DNA of 64,000 nucleotides from Shewanella psychrophila (GTDB lineage Bacteria > Pseudomonadota > Gammaproteobacteria > Enterobacterales > Shewanellaceae): assembly GCF_002005305.1 (NCBI RefSeq), contig NZ_CP014782.1, forward strand, positions 4,340,001 through 4,404,000, written 5' to 3'. The notes under the pieces are model-generated. The model did not search any database, was not told the DNA's origin, and worked only from the letters and a program-made list of their open reading frames with translations. The position numbers and the translations under genes were made by a program. Positions within the stretch are counted from its first letter, which is position 1. Each line of letters starts with the position of its first letter. Shown here in pieces: positions 17,386 through 26,916 of the stretch.

Positions 17386-17955
17386 ATGAAGTCCCTCAGT
17401 CGCACGTTAAGTCAATTGGCATTTGCCAGTGTAATAGCTTCAAGCAGCGTACAAGCTGTTGAGATCTCAGGTGTTAAAGTCCCTGAACAGATTGTCGTTG
17501 CCGATACTCAGCTTCAACTTAATGGCGCTGGCGTTCGGAGTAAGTTTTTTATCGACCTTTATGTGGGTAGCTTGTACTTGCCTGCTGCTTCTACAGATAT
17601 CACATCTATTCTCGATGCGAGTGATGCTGCGGTTCGTTTGAATATCACCTCGGGAATGATCACCTCAGATAAGATGCGTGATGCCATCATAGACGGTTTC
17701 GATGATGCGACCGACGGCAATACTAAAGCAATCCAAGCTCAGATGGATGCTTTTATGGCGCTGTTTAGTGATGAGATTAAAGAGGGTGATCAGTTTACCT
17801 TAGCAACCAGTAAGGCAAATGGTGTTACCGCTTATAAAAATGGCGTTGCCCAAGATACCATCGAAGGCGAAGCATTTAGACAAGCATTACTCAAAATTTG
17901 GTTAGGCGACAGTCCTGCTCAAAATAGCCTTAAGAAGGCCATGCTTGGCGACTAG
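17386..17955 (+). CDS. Secreted chalcone isomerase-like protein
   Basis: A 189-residue protein with a signal peptide (about residues 1-25, cut near VQA-VEISG) and a chalcone-isomerase-like fold signature: VPEQIVVADTQLQLNGAGVRSKFFIDLYVGSLYLP. This family is widespread in marine Gammaproteobacteria with an unknown periplasmic role, and plant-type isomerase activity should not be assumed. It has an AGAGG ribosome site and is preceded by a low-complexity TTTAACT/CTAGCT-rich stretch (17281-17340). A long perfect hairpin follows the stop. Confidence 0.85.
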   Translation: MKSLSRTLSQLAFASVIASSSVQAVEISGVKVPEQIVVADTQLQLNGAGVRSKFFIDLYVGSLYLPAASTDITSILDASDAAVRLNITSGMITSDKMRDAIIDGFDDATDGNTKAIQAQMDAFMALFSDEIKEGDQFTLATSKANGVTAYKNGVAQDTIEGEAFRQALLKIWLGDSPAQNSLKKAMLGD

Positions 17956-17970
17956 TTAGCCAGATATAGT

Positions 17971-18008
17971 AACAATATAGACGCAAATTGATTTGCGTCT
18001 ATATTGTT
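17971..18008. terminator. Perfect 18-bp inverted repeat after the chalcone isomerase-like gene
   Basis: Arms AACAATATAGACGCAAAT and its exact complement flank a 2-nt loop. It lies between the ends of two convergent genes (17955 and 18057), so it could end both, but neither side has a clean U-run. Confidence 0.55.
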
Positions 18009-18056
18009 AACTTGCACTCAAAGCTTTTCTGTAAACCTGTCCGTCAAACATTAGCT

Positions 18057-18962
18057 TCAAAACTTATACTCGGCAGCTAACGCAAACGCCACCTGATTAT
18101 CTAGTGTTTCAACCAGTTCTGGTTCACTCAGCTCCATCTCTCCATTGAAGTAATAACCTGCGTAGGCATTCAGATTAGTCGAAGGATTAATCGACCAACC
18201 AGCCCTAAGAAAGCTGACTAACTCATCGATTTCCACTGTGACATCTTCATCTTGGATGAGAAACCTTTGTGTCCGTTTAGAGGTGCCAAGCCCGATATCA
18301 AAGCTCGGACTCACTTGATAAGTCAGCTCTAGGCCTGCCGGTCCACTGAACCCGGCTGAAAAGGGATTACCTAATCTCAAGTTATCATTGATCTGCCAGC
18401 GTACAGCAAGATAGGGCACTGTGCGAACCTCAGAAATATCATTGAGATAAGCCACACCAAAACCTAGCATATTGCCATTATCAAAACGGTACATTCCCGT
18501 CGCAACGACACCATAACTCATGGCATCACTACTAGAGATATTATCAACATCGGCATAAGCATATTGAAGTTTAGGTGCCATCATAAACATCCAGTGCTTA
18601 TCGTGTCTGTACATCACAGAGAGTCCTGCACTATAACGGGTTAAATCGCTCCAGGGGTTAACTGCGCCATCAAACATAGGTTGCTTCATATGCTGCCAGT
18701 CATAATCGAGAGCGGCATAACTCAAGTCAAAACCCAGAGTCCAATGTTTATTTAGAGGTTGCTTGAATTTGGCATCGAAGAGCCAGGTATCACGTTGAAG
18801 CGTTTGCTCTCCAGCTCCGACATCTGCTTCACCAGTTGAGATTTTAGAGGCGCTGATACTAAATGGAGAGTATTGCTTAGCGCTTTCATCTGCAGCTAAG
18901 GCCATAGACGTTAAAAAACATACAAAAAAATAAACTGAACCCAAGAAAGATTGTTTAATCAT
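18057..18962 (-). CDS. Outer-membrane beta-barrel protein of unknown role
   Basis: A 301-residue protein with a signal peptide (MIKQSFLGSVYFFVCFLTSMALA, cut before AD). It has a pattern of alternating hydrophobic and polar residues with many aromatic girdle positions, ending in a C-terminal aromatic strand (VAFALAAEYKF, terminal Phe), the BAM recognition form. It resembles uncharacterised DUF-type outer-membrane proteins in Shewanella. It lies between the chalcone isomerase-like gene and the efflux regulator, both with their own signals, so it is probably transcribed alone. No substrate can be proposed. Confidence 0.75.
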   Translation of the reverse strand: MIKQSFLGSVYFFVCFLTSMALAADESAKQYSPFSISASKISTGEADVGAGEQTLQRDTWLFDAKFKQPLNKHWTLGFDLSYAALDYDWQHMKQPMFDGAVNPWSDLTRYSAGLSVMYRHDKHWMFMMAPKLQYAYADVDNISSSDAMSYGVVATGMYRFDNGNMLGFGVAYLNDISEVRTVPYLAVRWQINDNLRLGNPFSAGFSGPAGLELTYQVSPSFDIGLGTSKRTQRFLIQDEDVTVEIDELVSFLRAGWSINPSTNLNAYAGYYFNGEMELSEPELVETLDNQVAFALAAEYKF

Positions 18963-19043
18963 GCTAATCCCTTTAGCTGACAGCTGTTACTGTCGACGTT
19001 AAATATCCTGAATTGACTTAATTCACTGCGAACAAGATTAGTA

Positions 19044-19676
19044 TTACTGATGATCGGAGCGATAAGCTCTTAAAAACATGCTAATGCACCCTGTTAAATA
19101 GCTAACACGTCCCTCGACCAGATTATCTGCGTTCAACCCTAACTCTAACTTTAACCTCATCTCACCGTACATCATCAGACAGAGGCGAACGGCGCAGCTT
19201 CGACAATCGTCAAATTGGTAAACACCTAACTTCTGCACATCTTCAAAATAGCCGGTCAATAAGCTAAGTAAGTGTTGAGGACCAGCATCGAAAAAAAGTG
19301 CCGATATACCTGGATGGGTCTCAGACTGAGCCACACAGGTGGTAAATACTGTCAGCGCTTCAGGGCTGACAATCAACTCACCGAAATACTCGGCAAAGCA
19401 GCTCAGGGCTAATTCTGGCTGACTGGGATCGGTAAACACATCTTCAGCCAAGCGCTGAACCACACACCGTGACTCTATTGATGCGACAAACAACTCATCT
19501 TTGCTACCAAAGTGAGAATACACCGTCTGCTTCGAGACACCGGCTAACTTTGCAACCTCGTCCATACTGGTATTAGGAAAGCCTTGACCACAAAAAAGCT
19601 CGATGGCCGCTTCGAGTATTTGCAGACGTTTCTGCTCACTACGACTTAAATTTACATCTGGATTAACCGATTCCAT
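19044..19676 (-). CDS. TetR-family repressor of the adjacent RND efflux pair
   Basis: A 210-residue regulator. The N-terminal TetR helix-turn-helix lies at about residues 13-60 (RLQILEAAIELFCGQGFPNTSMDEVAKLAGVSKQTVYSHFGSKDELF), followed by an all-helical ligand/dimer domain. The frame continues upstream to 19718, but the ATG at 19676 has an AGAGG site and gives the family-like start MESVNPDVNLS. It is divergent from the efflux genes, and two 15-bp palindromes lie between them. It very likely represses both itself and the pump, and the inducer is unknown. Confidence 0.9.
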   Translation of the reverse strand: MESVNPDVNLSRSEQKRLQILEAAIELFCGQGFPNTSMDEVAKLAGVSKQTVYSHFGSKDELFVASIESRCVVQRLAEDVFTDPSQPELALSCFAEYFGELIVSPEALTVFTTCVAQSETHPGISALFFDAGPQHLLSLLTGYFEDVQKLGVYQFDDCRSCAVRLCLMMYGEMRLKLELGLNADNLVEGRVSYLTGCISMFLRAYRSDHQ

Positions 19677-19733
19677 GCACGGGCCTCTTTTAACAAGGTT
19701 TTTATATTTTAGACACATTTAATCACAAAGTAG

Positions 19734-19776
19734 ACTAGACAGTCCAGTTTTTAGTAAATAGACTAGACAGTCTAGT
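19734..19776. promoter_or_regulatory. Pair of TetR operators
   Basis: Two copies of one 15-bp site lie 28 bp apart: ACTAGACAGTCCAGT at 19734-19748 (one mismatch) and the perfect palindrome ACTAGACAGTCTAGT at 19762-19776. They sit in the gap between tetR and the adaptor gene. TAGAC-GTCTA palindromes are a known recognition type for TetR regulators of RND pumps; the pairing with this regulator is inferred from position. Confidence 0.85.
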
Positions 19777-19820
19777 TTAACTATTTTGTAACTCCAGATT
19801 AACCAAGGAAGCGTGTCAGG

Positions 19821-20951
19821 ATGAGTATTTCAACAGCCGTCTCAAACTCGAGAGTTTCAATAAGCCTATTGTTTACCATTTTTCTTGCCGCTTGTCAGGG
19901 TGAAGTAACCCAACATGCGGCAGAACCAATAGTGCAAACAGTGACTACTGCCACATTAACCCTCTCACCCTCTTATCATCATACTCAAGAGTTTACCGGT
20001 ACGATTAAGGCCGGCAATACCACAGGAATTGGATTCGAGTTAGCGGGGAAAATTAAACTCATTGCAGTAGACAGCGGCGACTCGGTTCAGCTCGGCCAAT
20101 TACTGGCTCAGCTTGACACTCGACTGCTCGAAGCTGAGCGTGATGAGCTCAATGCCAGCGTGTTACAAAATAGCGCAGATTTGGATCTGGCAAAGAGTAC
20201 CTTAAGCAGAAGCTTGGAGCTAAAAAAACAAGGGTATGCCTCGGAGCAGACACTCGATGAACTCAAAGGCCAGCTCAATAGCTTGATTGCAGCTCAGAAA
20301 AGACTCAAGGCTGCCGTATATGCTAATGCCCTGAGAATAGAAAAATCATCACTCCTCGCACCTTTCGATGGTGTGATAAGCAAAAGAAGCAGCAACTTAG
20401 GCGAAGTCATTAAGTTAGGAAGCGCCATCTTCACCTTAGTCGAGAACAACAACCCTCAAGCCATCGTCGGAGTACCGGTTAATGTGGCGCAACACATGAG
20501 TCCTAAACAAAAAATATCACTGCGGGTAGCGAATACCCATTATTGGGCTCATATCGAAGGCATCGGCGCCGAAGTTAATTCAGTGACCCGAACCGTACCG
20601 GTACGCCTTTCTTTACCGAAAGACTCAAAGGTACTCAATGGTGAGATAGCCTATTTGGCCTATGAGAAAGAGATCAATCAAGCGGGATTCTGGGTACCAA
20701 TTTCGGCGCTGACCGATGGAGTTAGAGGACTTTGGAATCTGTATGTGCTGAGTTCAGATCGAAACCAAAATAATCGTGAGACCTTCAATATTGAGCGAAG
20801 GGACATAGAGATCCTCTATACCAAGAGTGAGATGGCCTTCATTCGAGGGGCGGTTCATGTAGATGAGGCTTATATTGATCGAGGCCTGCATAAGTTGGTG
20901 GTAGGACAAAGTGTCAAACCCACATCGACATCTGCCACGGCTGCGAGGTAA
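19821..20951 (+). CDS. RND efflux periplasmic adaptor (membrane fusion) lipoprotein
   Basis: A 376-residue HlyD/AcrA-type adaptor. The signal ends in a lipobox-like FLAAC (Cys25), so it is probably anchored to the inner membrane by lipid. The order is a beta-barrel/lipoyl part (TIKAGNTTGIGFELAGKIKLIAVDSGDSVQLGQLLAQLDTRLLEAE), a coiled coil (about 105-165), the second lipoyl half (LAPFDGVISKRSSNLGEVIKLGSAIFTLVE), and a barrel. It is 5 bp upstream of the permease, with AAGGAAG before the start. No outer-membrane channel gene is next to it, so a shared TolC is likely. Confidence 0.92.
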   Translation: MSISTAVSNSRVSISLLFTIFLAACQGEVTQHAAEPIVQTVTTATLTLSPSYHHTQEFTGTIKAGNTTGIGFELAGKIKLIAVDSGDSVQLGQLLAQLDTRLLEAERDELNASVLQNSADLDLAKSTLSRSLELKKQGYASEQTLDELKGQLNSLIAAQKRLKAAVYANALRIEKSSLLAPFDGVISKRSSNLGEVIKLGSAIFTLVENNNPQAIVGVPVNVAQHMSPKQKISLRVANTHYWAHIEGIGAEVNSVTRTVPVRLSLPKDSKVLNGEIAYLAYEKEINQAGFWVPISALTDGVRGLWNLYVLSSDRNQNNRETFNIERRDIEILYTKSEMAFIRGAVHVDEAYIDRGLHKLVVGQSVKPTSTSATAAR

Positions 20952-20956
20952 ATAAG

Positions 20957-23900
20957 ATGGTTAAAGCTTTAGTAGAGAATGGACGCTTAGCAAGCTTATT
21001 TATCGCCCTCTTGATTGTGGCTGGCTTAGGTGCAATATCCAGCTTGCCGCGAATGGAAGATCCCGATATTACCAACCGCTTTGCCTCGGTAATAACACAA
21101 TATCCTGGGGCGTCAGCCGAGCGAGTCGAGGCCTTAGTTACCGAAGTATTGGAGAATCGCCTACGCAGGTTAGAAGAGCTGAAGTTGATCCAATCCACAT
21201 CCAGGCCAGGCATTTCAGTTATTCAACTGGAACTTAAAGACAGTGTACAGGATACAGATCCAGTCTGGTCCAGGGCGAGAGATCTCATCGCCGATGCCAG
21301 GCAGGTTTTACCTGCGCCAGCACAAAATGCGCTTCTTGACGATCAAATTGGTTATGCCAGTACCGCCATTTTAGGACTGGTTTGGAAAGGCGGCGGTGAA
21401 ATTCGTACCGATATGCTCAACCGTTACGCTAAGGAGTTACAGAGTAAACTTAGGCTGTTCAGCGGTACAGATTTCGTCAAGCTTTATGGTGCCCCTACTG
21501 AAGAGGTATTGGTACAACTCGATGGTAACAAGGTCAATCAGCTTAATCTCACGCCCGCATCCATAGCTAATATTCTCAGTAAGGCCGATACTAAAGTGTC
21601 TGCCGGAGAGATTAATAACAATAACTTCAGGGCCTTGATTGAAGTATCCGGTGAATTGGATTCACTCTCGAGGATCCGCCGAGTCCCGTTGAAAGTAGAT
21701 GAACAGGGTCAGATTATCCGCTTAGGCGATATCGCGACCATCAAGAAGCAAGCTAAAACTCCGGAAAACTCCATAGCCCTAATAGAGCAAGAGCAGGGGG
21801 TGATGGTGGCGGCCCGCATGCTCAATAATACCCGGGTGGATCTCTGGTTGGCGAAAGTCAGAGTTGAAGTCGAAGCGATGCAGGCATCGGTTCCGGCCAA
21901 TATCGAGATCCAATGGCTATTCGATCAAGAGGGTTATACCAGTGACAGACTCGGCGGGCTAGTAGGCAGCTTGCTCTTAGGTTTCCTCATTATTCTAGTG
22001 GTCTTGATGCTGACCTTAGGTTTACGCAATGCCCTCATCGTATCACTATCTCTGCCCCTTACCGCGCTATTTACCTTAACTTGCATGAAATACATAGGCC
22101 TGCCTATCCATCAGATGTCTGTTACCGGTCTGGTGGTTGCGCTGGGGATCATGGTTGATAATGCCATCGTCATCGTCGATGCCATCGCCCAGCGAAGACA
22201 GCAAGGTTTATCCAGAATCGAGGCGGTCAGTGCGACACTCAAGCATCTTTGGTTACCTCTGGCAGGTTCTACCATCACCACCATGCTCGCCTTCGCTCCT
22301 ATCGTTCTTATGCCCGGTGCAGCTGGAGAGTTTGTCGGGGGCATTGCCATCTCAGTCATGTTTGCACTGCTGGGATCATACATCATCTCCCACACTCTAA
22401 TAGCCGGTTTAGCGGGTCGTTTCGGTGTCGATGGGCATCAAGACAAATGGTATCAAAGAGGCATACAATTACCACAAGTTAGCAAGCTGTTTAGCGCTTC
22501 TCTGACCCTGGCACTCAAGCGCCCTCTTCTATCTGGCTTATTGATTGGTATCTTACCTATCACAGGCTTCATTGCTTCAGGCCAGATGACAGAGCAATTC
22601 TTCCCGCCGTCAGACCGGGATATGTTCCAAATTGAAGTCTATCTTCCCCCCCATTCGAGCGTGGCAAGCACGCGTCATCTCGTTGAACAAATGGATCGAC
22701 AACTAAGAGACACATCGGGTGTGACCCGCATAGATTGGGTTATAGGCGGCAATACGCCTTCATTCTATTACAATCTGCTTCAACGCCAGCAAGGCGCGAG
22801 TAATTACGCTCAGGCTATGGTCAAAGTCGAGGATTTTGACACCGCTAATCGCCTCATACCTCAACTGCAACAATCTTTAGATCTCGCCAACCCAGAAGCA
22901 CAGATTTTGGTCAGGAAGTTAGAGCAAGGGCCGCCCTTCAACGCCCCGGTGGAGCTTAGAGTATTTGGCCCCAACCTAGATCAACTCAGACTAATTGGCG
23001 ATGAAGTTAGGCGCATCTTAAGCGATACCCCAGATGTAATACACACCCGGGCGACTTTGAGCGCTGGAGCACCCAAGGTATGGTTTCAGGTCAATGAAGA
23101 TGCCAGCTTGATGAGTGGCCTCAACTTAACTGAGATAGCCGAGCAGATCCAAATGGCCACTACCGGTATCAATGGCGGTAGCATCTTAGAGCAAACAGAA
23201 TCGATACCAGTGAGAGTCAGGCTACAAGACAGTACTCGGGAGCAGCAGACTAAACTTTCTGAGATCAACCTGGTATCCACATCTGGTGCAGGAATCCCCT
23301 TATCTGCCCTCGCCGAAAGCCAGATCCAAGTCAGCCGCGGCGCGATTCCTCGCCGAGATGGGCAGAGGGTCAATACTATAGAAGCTTATATTGTCAGCGG
23401 CGTGCTGCCTCAACAGGTACTCGATGATGCTAAGACGCGGATAGATGGACTTACCTTACCTGCTGGCTATCATATCGAAGTCGGTGGTGAGAGTGCTAAA
23501 CGAAATGAGGCCGTAGGTAACCTTCTGTCTAATTTAGTGTTAGTCGTCACCTTGCTGCTAGCAACCGTTGTGTTGTCATTTAACTCATTTAGGCTAACGG
23601 CCATCATTTTATTCAGTGCGATGCAGTCGGCAGGGCTTGGTTTACTGGCTGTCTACTTGTTCGGTTACCCCTTTGGCTTCACCGTAATAATAGGTTTACT
23701 AGGCTTGATGGGGTTAGCCATCAATGCGGCTATCGTTATCCTGGCCGAACTTGAAGATCAAAGTGATTCCAGACAAGGCAATATAGACACCATAGTCAAG
23801 GTGGTATCTGGCTGTGGTCGTCATATCGGCTCCACGACAATCACGACCATAGGAGGCTTTCTGCCCTTAATTATTGCCGGTGGTGGATTTTGGCCCCCCT

Positions 23901-24046
23901 TCGCCATCGCGATTGCCGGTGGTACCTTGCTCACGACTTTGCTCTCGCTAATTTGGGTACCAACCATGTATAAACTAGTGATGAGGTCTGAAAAAGTAAC
24001 TGACGCTAATAAACAAGATAAGGAGCTTATAGCCAGTCAAAGCTAA
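20957..24046 (+). CDS. RND-family efflux permease (AcrB/HAE1 type)
   Basis: A 1029-residue inner-membrane pump, normal length for the family. TM1 is at residues 10-30, followed by the large periplasmic porter loop (about 35-335), then TM2-6 with the proton-relay motif GLVVALGIMVDNAIVIVDAI. A second periplasmic loop follows (about 555-850), and TM8-12 end near 1010. It works as a trimer with the adaptor encoded just upstream and an outer-membrane channel. Substrates cannot be read from sequence. TetR control is indicated by the operators upstream. Confidence 0.94.
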   Translation: MVKALVENGRLASLFIALLIVAGLGAISSLPRMEDPDITNRFASVITQYPGASAERVEALVTEVLENRLRRLEELKLIQSTSRPGISVIQLELKDSVQDTDPVWSRARDLIADARQVLPAPAQNALLDDQIGYASTAILGLVWKGGGEIRTDMLNRYAKELQSKLRLFSGTDFVKLYGAPTEEVLVQLDGNKVNQLNLTPASIANILSKADTKVSAGEINNNNFRALIEVSGELDSLSRIRRVPLKVDEQGQIIRLGDIATIKKQAKTPENSIALIEQEQGVMVAARMLNNTRVDLWLAKVRVEVEAMQASVPANIEIQWLFDQEGYTSDRLGGLVGSLLLGFLIILVVLMLTLGLRNALIVSLSLPLTALFTLTCMKYIGLPIHQMSVTGLVVALGIMVDNAIVIVDAIAQRRQQGLSRIEAVSATLKHLWLPLAGSTITTMLAFAPIVLMPGAAGEFVGGIAISVMFALLGSYIISHTLIAGLAGRFGVDGHQDKWYQRGIQLPQVSKLFSASLTLALKRPLLSGLLIGILPITGFIASGQMTEQFFPPSDRDMFQIEVYLPPHSSVASTRHLVEQMDRQLRDTSGVTRIDWVIGGNTPSFYYNLLQRQQGASNYAQAMVKVEDFDTANRLIPQLQQSLDLANPEAQILVRKLEQGPPFNAPVELRVFGPNLDQLRLIGDEVRRILSDTPDVIHTRATLSAGAPKVWFQVNEDASLMSGLNLTEIAEQIQMATTGINGGSILEQTESIPVRVRLQDSTREQQTKLSEINLVSTSGAGIPLSALAESQIQVSRGAIPRRDGQRVNTIEAYIVSGVLPQQVLDDAKTRIDGLTLPAGYHIEVGGESAKRNEAVGNLLSNLVLVVTLLLATVVLSFNSFRLTAIILFSAMQSAGLGLLAVYLFGYPFGFTVIIGLLGLMGLAINAAIVILAELEDQSDSRQGNIDTIVKVVSGCGRHIGSTTITTIGGFLPLIIAGGGFWPPFAIAIAGGTLLTTLLSLIWVPTMYKLVMRSEKVTDANKQDKELIASQS

Positions 24047-24060
24047 CCGATACAAGAGAC

Positions 24061-24092
24061 ATCTGAGGAGCAGACAAATCTGCTCCTCAGAT
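24061..24092 (+). terminator. Perfect 14-bp hairpin after the RND permease
   Basis: Arms ATCTGAGGAGCAGA and its complement flank a CAAA loop, 15 bp past the stop. The following sequence (ATATCTCCTGTTC) is only weakly U-rich, so termination strength is uncertain. Confidence 0.6.
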
Positions 24093-24294
24093 ATATCTCC
24101 TGTTCCCCCAATAGCCTCCCCCCTCATATGGTCCCCGTTTAGCCTCTCTTCATACCTGCATTAATACTGATTGGTATAAAAAATGAAAATATAACCGAGA
24201 TCACACCTATTCATGTCGCTTTTAGACCTATATCAATTCATTGATTGTTAATGTGATTTAGATTATGGGCACCATAATAAGAGTAGACCTCAAC

Positions 24295-26298
24295 ATGAAT
24301 TATAAGAACTGGCCAATTGCGAAACAAATAGGGACATTAGCATTAATATTGACGGTAGTGGTATTCGGAATATTAAGTAGTATCTCCTACCTCACAGCCG
24401 CCAATGTGTTGGAAGAAAAAGGGATCAGTGCCATGCAAGCACAAATGCATGGCACTTCAGACTTGATAGAGCTGCAGTACAGTAACCTGCTTGCTCTGGC
24501 GAGACGTAACGCCGATGTTTTACGGGCCATGTACCCGGGCCAGTTTAGAAAACCAGATAAAACCGTTCGCGTATTAGGAAAAATTACACCTGCACTGGCC
24601 CACGAAAGAGAGCAGATAAATGCCTCTAAGAGTAAGGTCGACCGTTACTCTAATCTCACCGGAGGCAACGCCACTGTATTTGTCCTCGATGGTGATGATT
24701 TTTTGCGGATCTCGACTTCACTGAAGAAATCCGATGGTAAACGCGCCTTAGGTACGTATCTAGGCAAGAAGCATCCGGGATATTCACGCTTGATCAAGGG
24801 TGAAGAGTATGAAGGTTATGCCAAGTTATTTGGCAGAGACTATATGACAGTTTATCGCCCCATTAAAAATATCCAAGGCGAAGTCATAGGTATTTTATAT
24901 ATAGGTTTCGACATCACAGAGTCATTGACTGAGCTTGAACGCTCCATGAATCAACTAAAACTCGAAGAGTCCGGTTATTTCATGCTTATTCGGGAAAGTG
25001 ATCAATCTATCGTCACCCACCCACACTATGAAGTCGGCACAAAAGTATCTGCTGACCTATTAAATGGCCTGACCATGACTCAAGCCCTCACTCATAATAG
25101 CTCATGGGAATATACCAATTCACAAAACCAGGCCATGTATGCCTATAGCCTTAAGATCCCTGGCTGGAACTGGGAGCTTGTGGGCATAGCAAAGATGAGT
25201 GAACTGAATGAAGAGAGCCTTAAATTACTCAGCATTAACGCCATGGTGGCAGGTGTGGGAATCATAGTGATCACCTTCCTACTCTCTTTGGTATTGGTCA
25301 GAACCTTGAAACCTTTACAAGTATTGCAGCAACAACTGGATTTACTGGGAAAAGGAGAGCTAAACCAGGACTTTGCCAAGCCAAACTTAAACAGTAAAAA
25401 TGAAGTCGATAAGATAACTATAAGTACCTCGCAGATGGCTGATGGTTTAAAAGAATTGATATTGGCGCTGCAAAGATCTGTGGGTACCCTCGAGCTTCAG
25501 GCCTCACATGCTCAGCAAACCGCACGACTCAACGGTGAGGAAGCTCAGTCTCTGATGACACAGACAGATCAAATAGCCACAGCCATCGAAGAGATGTCGA
25601 TGTCAATCAAAGATGTAGCCAGCCATGCCAGTGAAGGAGCGTCCAAGAGCCAACAAGTTGACGTGGCGTCCCGGGAAGGACATGGACAACTCAGCCTAGT
25701 GGTTCAAGGTCTGGCCAAGCTCAGCCAACAACTCAACTCCAGTCATGTCAGTGTCGAAAATGTCACTAAAGAAAGTGTGGCCATCAGCAAGGTGACCGAA
25801 GTCATCAATGGTATCGCCGAGCAGACTAACTTGCTGGCACTTAATGCCGCCATCGAGGCCGCTAGAGCCGGAGAGCAAGGCAGAGGGTTTGCCGTAGTCG
25901 CCGATGAAGTACGCACCTTGGCCCAGAGAACACAAGCTTCTATCTCGGAGATAGAACTGACAATCAATCAACTCCAGTCTCAAGTGAAAACCACAGCAGA
26001 CCAGATGGCACAGAGCCAGCAACTGGGCGTATCGTCGGCAACTCAAGGTGAAGAAGCCAGTGGTCAACTCAATCAAATAACTAACAGCATAGGAGAGCTC
26101 GCCATTGCCTCGAGCAGTATAGCCAGTGCTACAGAACAGCAGAGCGCCGTTGCAGAGGAGATCACTCGCAATTTACATCAAATCACAGAACTTGCCCGAG
26201 ACGGTGAGCAAAGAGCCGGCAAGACCGTCGATTCAGCCATGGAGTTGTCGAATATTGCTACCGAAATAAAGCAACAAATCAGCATATTTAGGACGTAA
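24295..26298 (+). CDS. Methyl-accepting chemotaxis protein with periplasmic Cache domain
   Basis: About 667 residues. TM1 is near residues 10-33 and is followed by a periplasmic Cache-type sensor (about 45-300, with [48 protein letters not shown]). TM2 (about 310-335), HAMP, and the cytoplasmic signalling hairpin with its tip [39 protein letters not shown] complete it. The sensor resembles the Cache_3-Cache_2 type, which binds small organic ligands; the ligand here is unknown. The frame starts at 24265, but [11 protein letters not shown] at 24295 fits the family better. Both starts have weak ribosome sites. No C-terminal CheR-docking pentapeptide is present. Confidence 0.92.
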   Translation: MNYKNWPIAKQIGTLALILTVVVFGILSSISYLTAANVLEEKGISAMQAQMHGTSDLIELQYSNLLALARRNADVLRAMYPGQFRKPDKTVRVLGKITPALAHEREQINASKSKVDRYSNLTGGNATVFVLDGDDFLRISTSLKKSDGKRALGTYLGKKHPGYSRLIKGEEYEGYAKLFGRDYMTVYRPIKNIQGEVIGILYIGFDITESLTELERSMNQLKLEESGYFMLIRESDQSIVTHPHYEVGTKVSADLLNGLTMTQALTHNSSWEYTNSQNQAMYAYSLKIPGWNWELVGIAKMSELNEESLKLLSINAMVAGVGIIVITFLLSLVLVRTLKPLQVLQQQLDLLGKGELNQDFAKPNLNSKNEVDKITISTSQMADGLKELILALQRSVGTLELQASHAQQTARLNGEEAQSLMTQTDQIATAIEEMSMSIKDVASHASEGASKSQQVDVASREGHGQLSLVVQGLAKLSQQLNSSHVSVENVTKESVAISKVTEVINGIAEQTNLLALNAAIEAARAGEQGRGFAVVADEVRTLAQRTQASISEIELTINQLQSQVKTTADQMAQSQQLGVSSATQGEEASGQLNQITNSIGELAIASSSIASATEQQSAVAEEITRNLHQITELARDGEQRAGKTVDSAMELSNIATEIKQQISIFRT

Positions 26299-26433
26299 AT
26301 AAGATACTAGATGATAGCTAGAGCGAGTGACGAGAAAACAGTAAGGAACGCTTCCCTCCTGCCACTTCTCGTGACACGTGAAGCCAAACCTGCCAGTATC
26401 TTTACTCCCATGTAAATTCAACAAGGCTCAATA

Positions 26434-26703
26434 GTGAATGTCGACAAGCTACCTGGCTTAGGCCCAAAATCTACGCTTTGGCTAAATAAAATAGATATAG
26501 TAACTAAAGATGATCTTGAAAAAGTGGGCCCAGTCTTGACTATGATCCGACTCGAACGTGAGGGATTCAATCCTGGGTTAAATATGCTCTATGCCCTTGT
26601 TGGTGCAGTGGAAGGAATTCATTGGCAGGAAGTGGCCCGGTCAAGAAAAGCGGAATTAGTACTCGCTCTCGACTCAGCGAGAGAATTAGATAAGCTCTCA
26701 TAA
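26434..26703 (+). CDS. TfoX C-terminal-domain protein
   Basis: An 89-residue protein consisting only of the TfoX/Sxy C-terminal domain. The helix-hairpin-helix-like LPGLGPKSTLWLNKIDIVTKDDLEKVGPVLTMIRLEREGF is followed by LNMLYALVGAVEGIHWQEVAR. Full TfoX regulators of competence carry an N-terminal domain as well; this one lacks it, and its role is unknown. The start is a GTG (26434) with a weak AAGG site. A strong terminator follows. Confidence 0.85.
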   Translation: MNVDKLPGLGPKSTLWLNKIDIVTKDDLEKVGPVLTMIRLEREGFNPGLNMLYALVGAVEGIHWQEVARSRKAELVLALDSARELDKLS

Positions 26704-26726
26704 AGTTCTAGGTTCTGCAAAAATGA

Positions 26727-26760
26727 AAAGCCCCGTCCTTTCTCAAGGGCGGGGCTTTTT
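26727..26760. terminator. Bidirectional terminator between the TfoX-like gene and cydX
   Basis: Stem AAAAGCCCCGTCCTT/AAGGGCGGGGCTTTTT with a small loop. A T-run follows on the plus strand and TTTTCATTTTT on the minus strand, so it can end both convergent messages. Confidence 0.9.
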
Positions 26761-26784
26761 AGTATCGACTAGAGCGATAAATGA

Positions 26785-26901
26785 TTAATCTTTCTGCTCT
26801 GTATCTCTGTCCATGTTTTCCGTATTCTCAAGCCAAAGCGCGTTGATGATACCGAATGAACACGCCAGCAATACTCCGAGTATCCAAGCAAAATACCACA
26901 T
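26785..26901 (-). CDS. cydX: Cytochrome bd oxidase small subunit CydX
   Basis: A 38-residue single-span membrane protein starting MWYFAWILGVLLACSFGII, with the CydX motif NALWLE. It is the third subunit of the bd-type quinol oxidase and stabilises the haems. It is too short for ordinary gene callers. It sits 15 bp after cydB with an AAGGAG site, and a bidirectional terminator follows. Confidence 0.93.
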   Translation of the reverse strand: MWYFAWILGVLLACSFGIINALWLENTENMDRDTEQKD

Positions 26902-26916
26902 AGAATAAACTCCTTA

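Noticed and set aside
24179..24220. Possible sigma-28 promoter before the chemoreceptor
   Set aside because: An ACCGAGAT element is present, but the -35 match and the spacing are poor.
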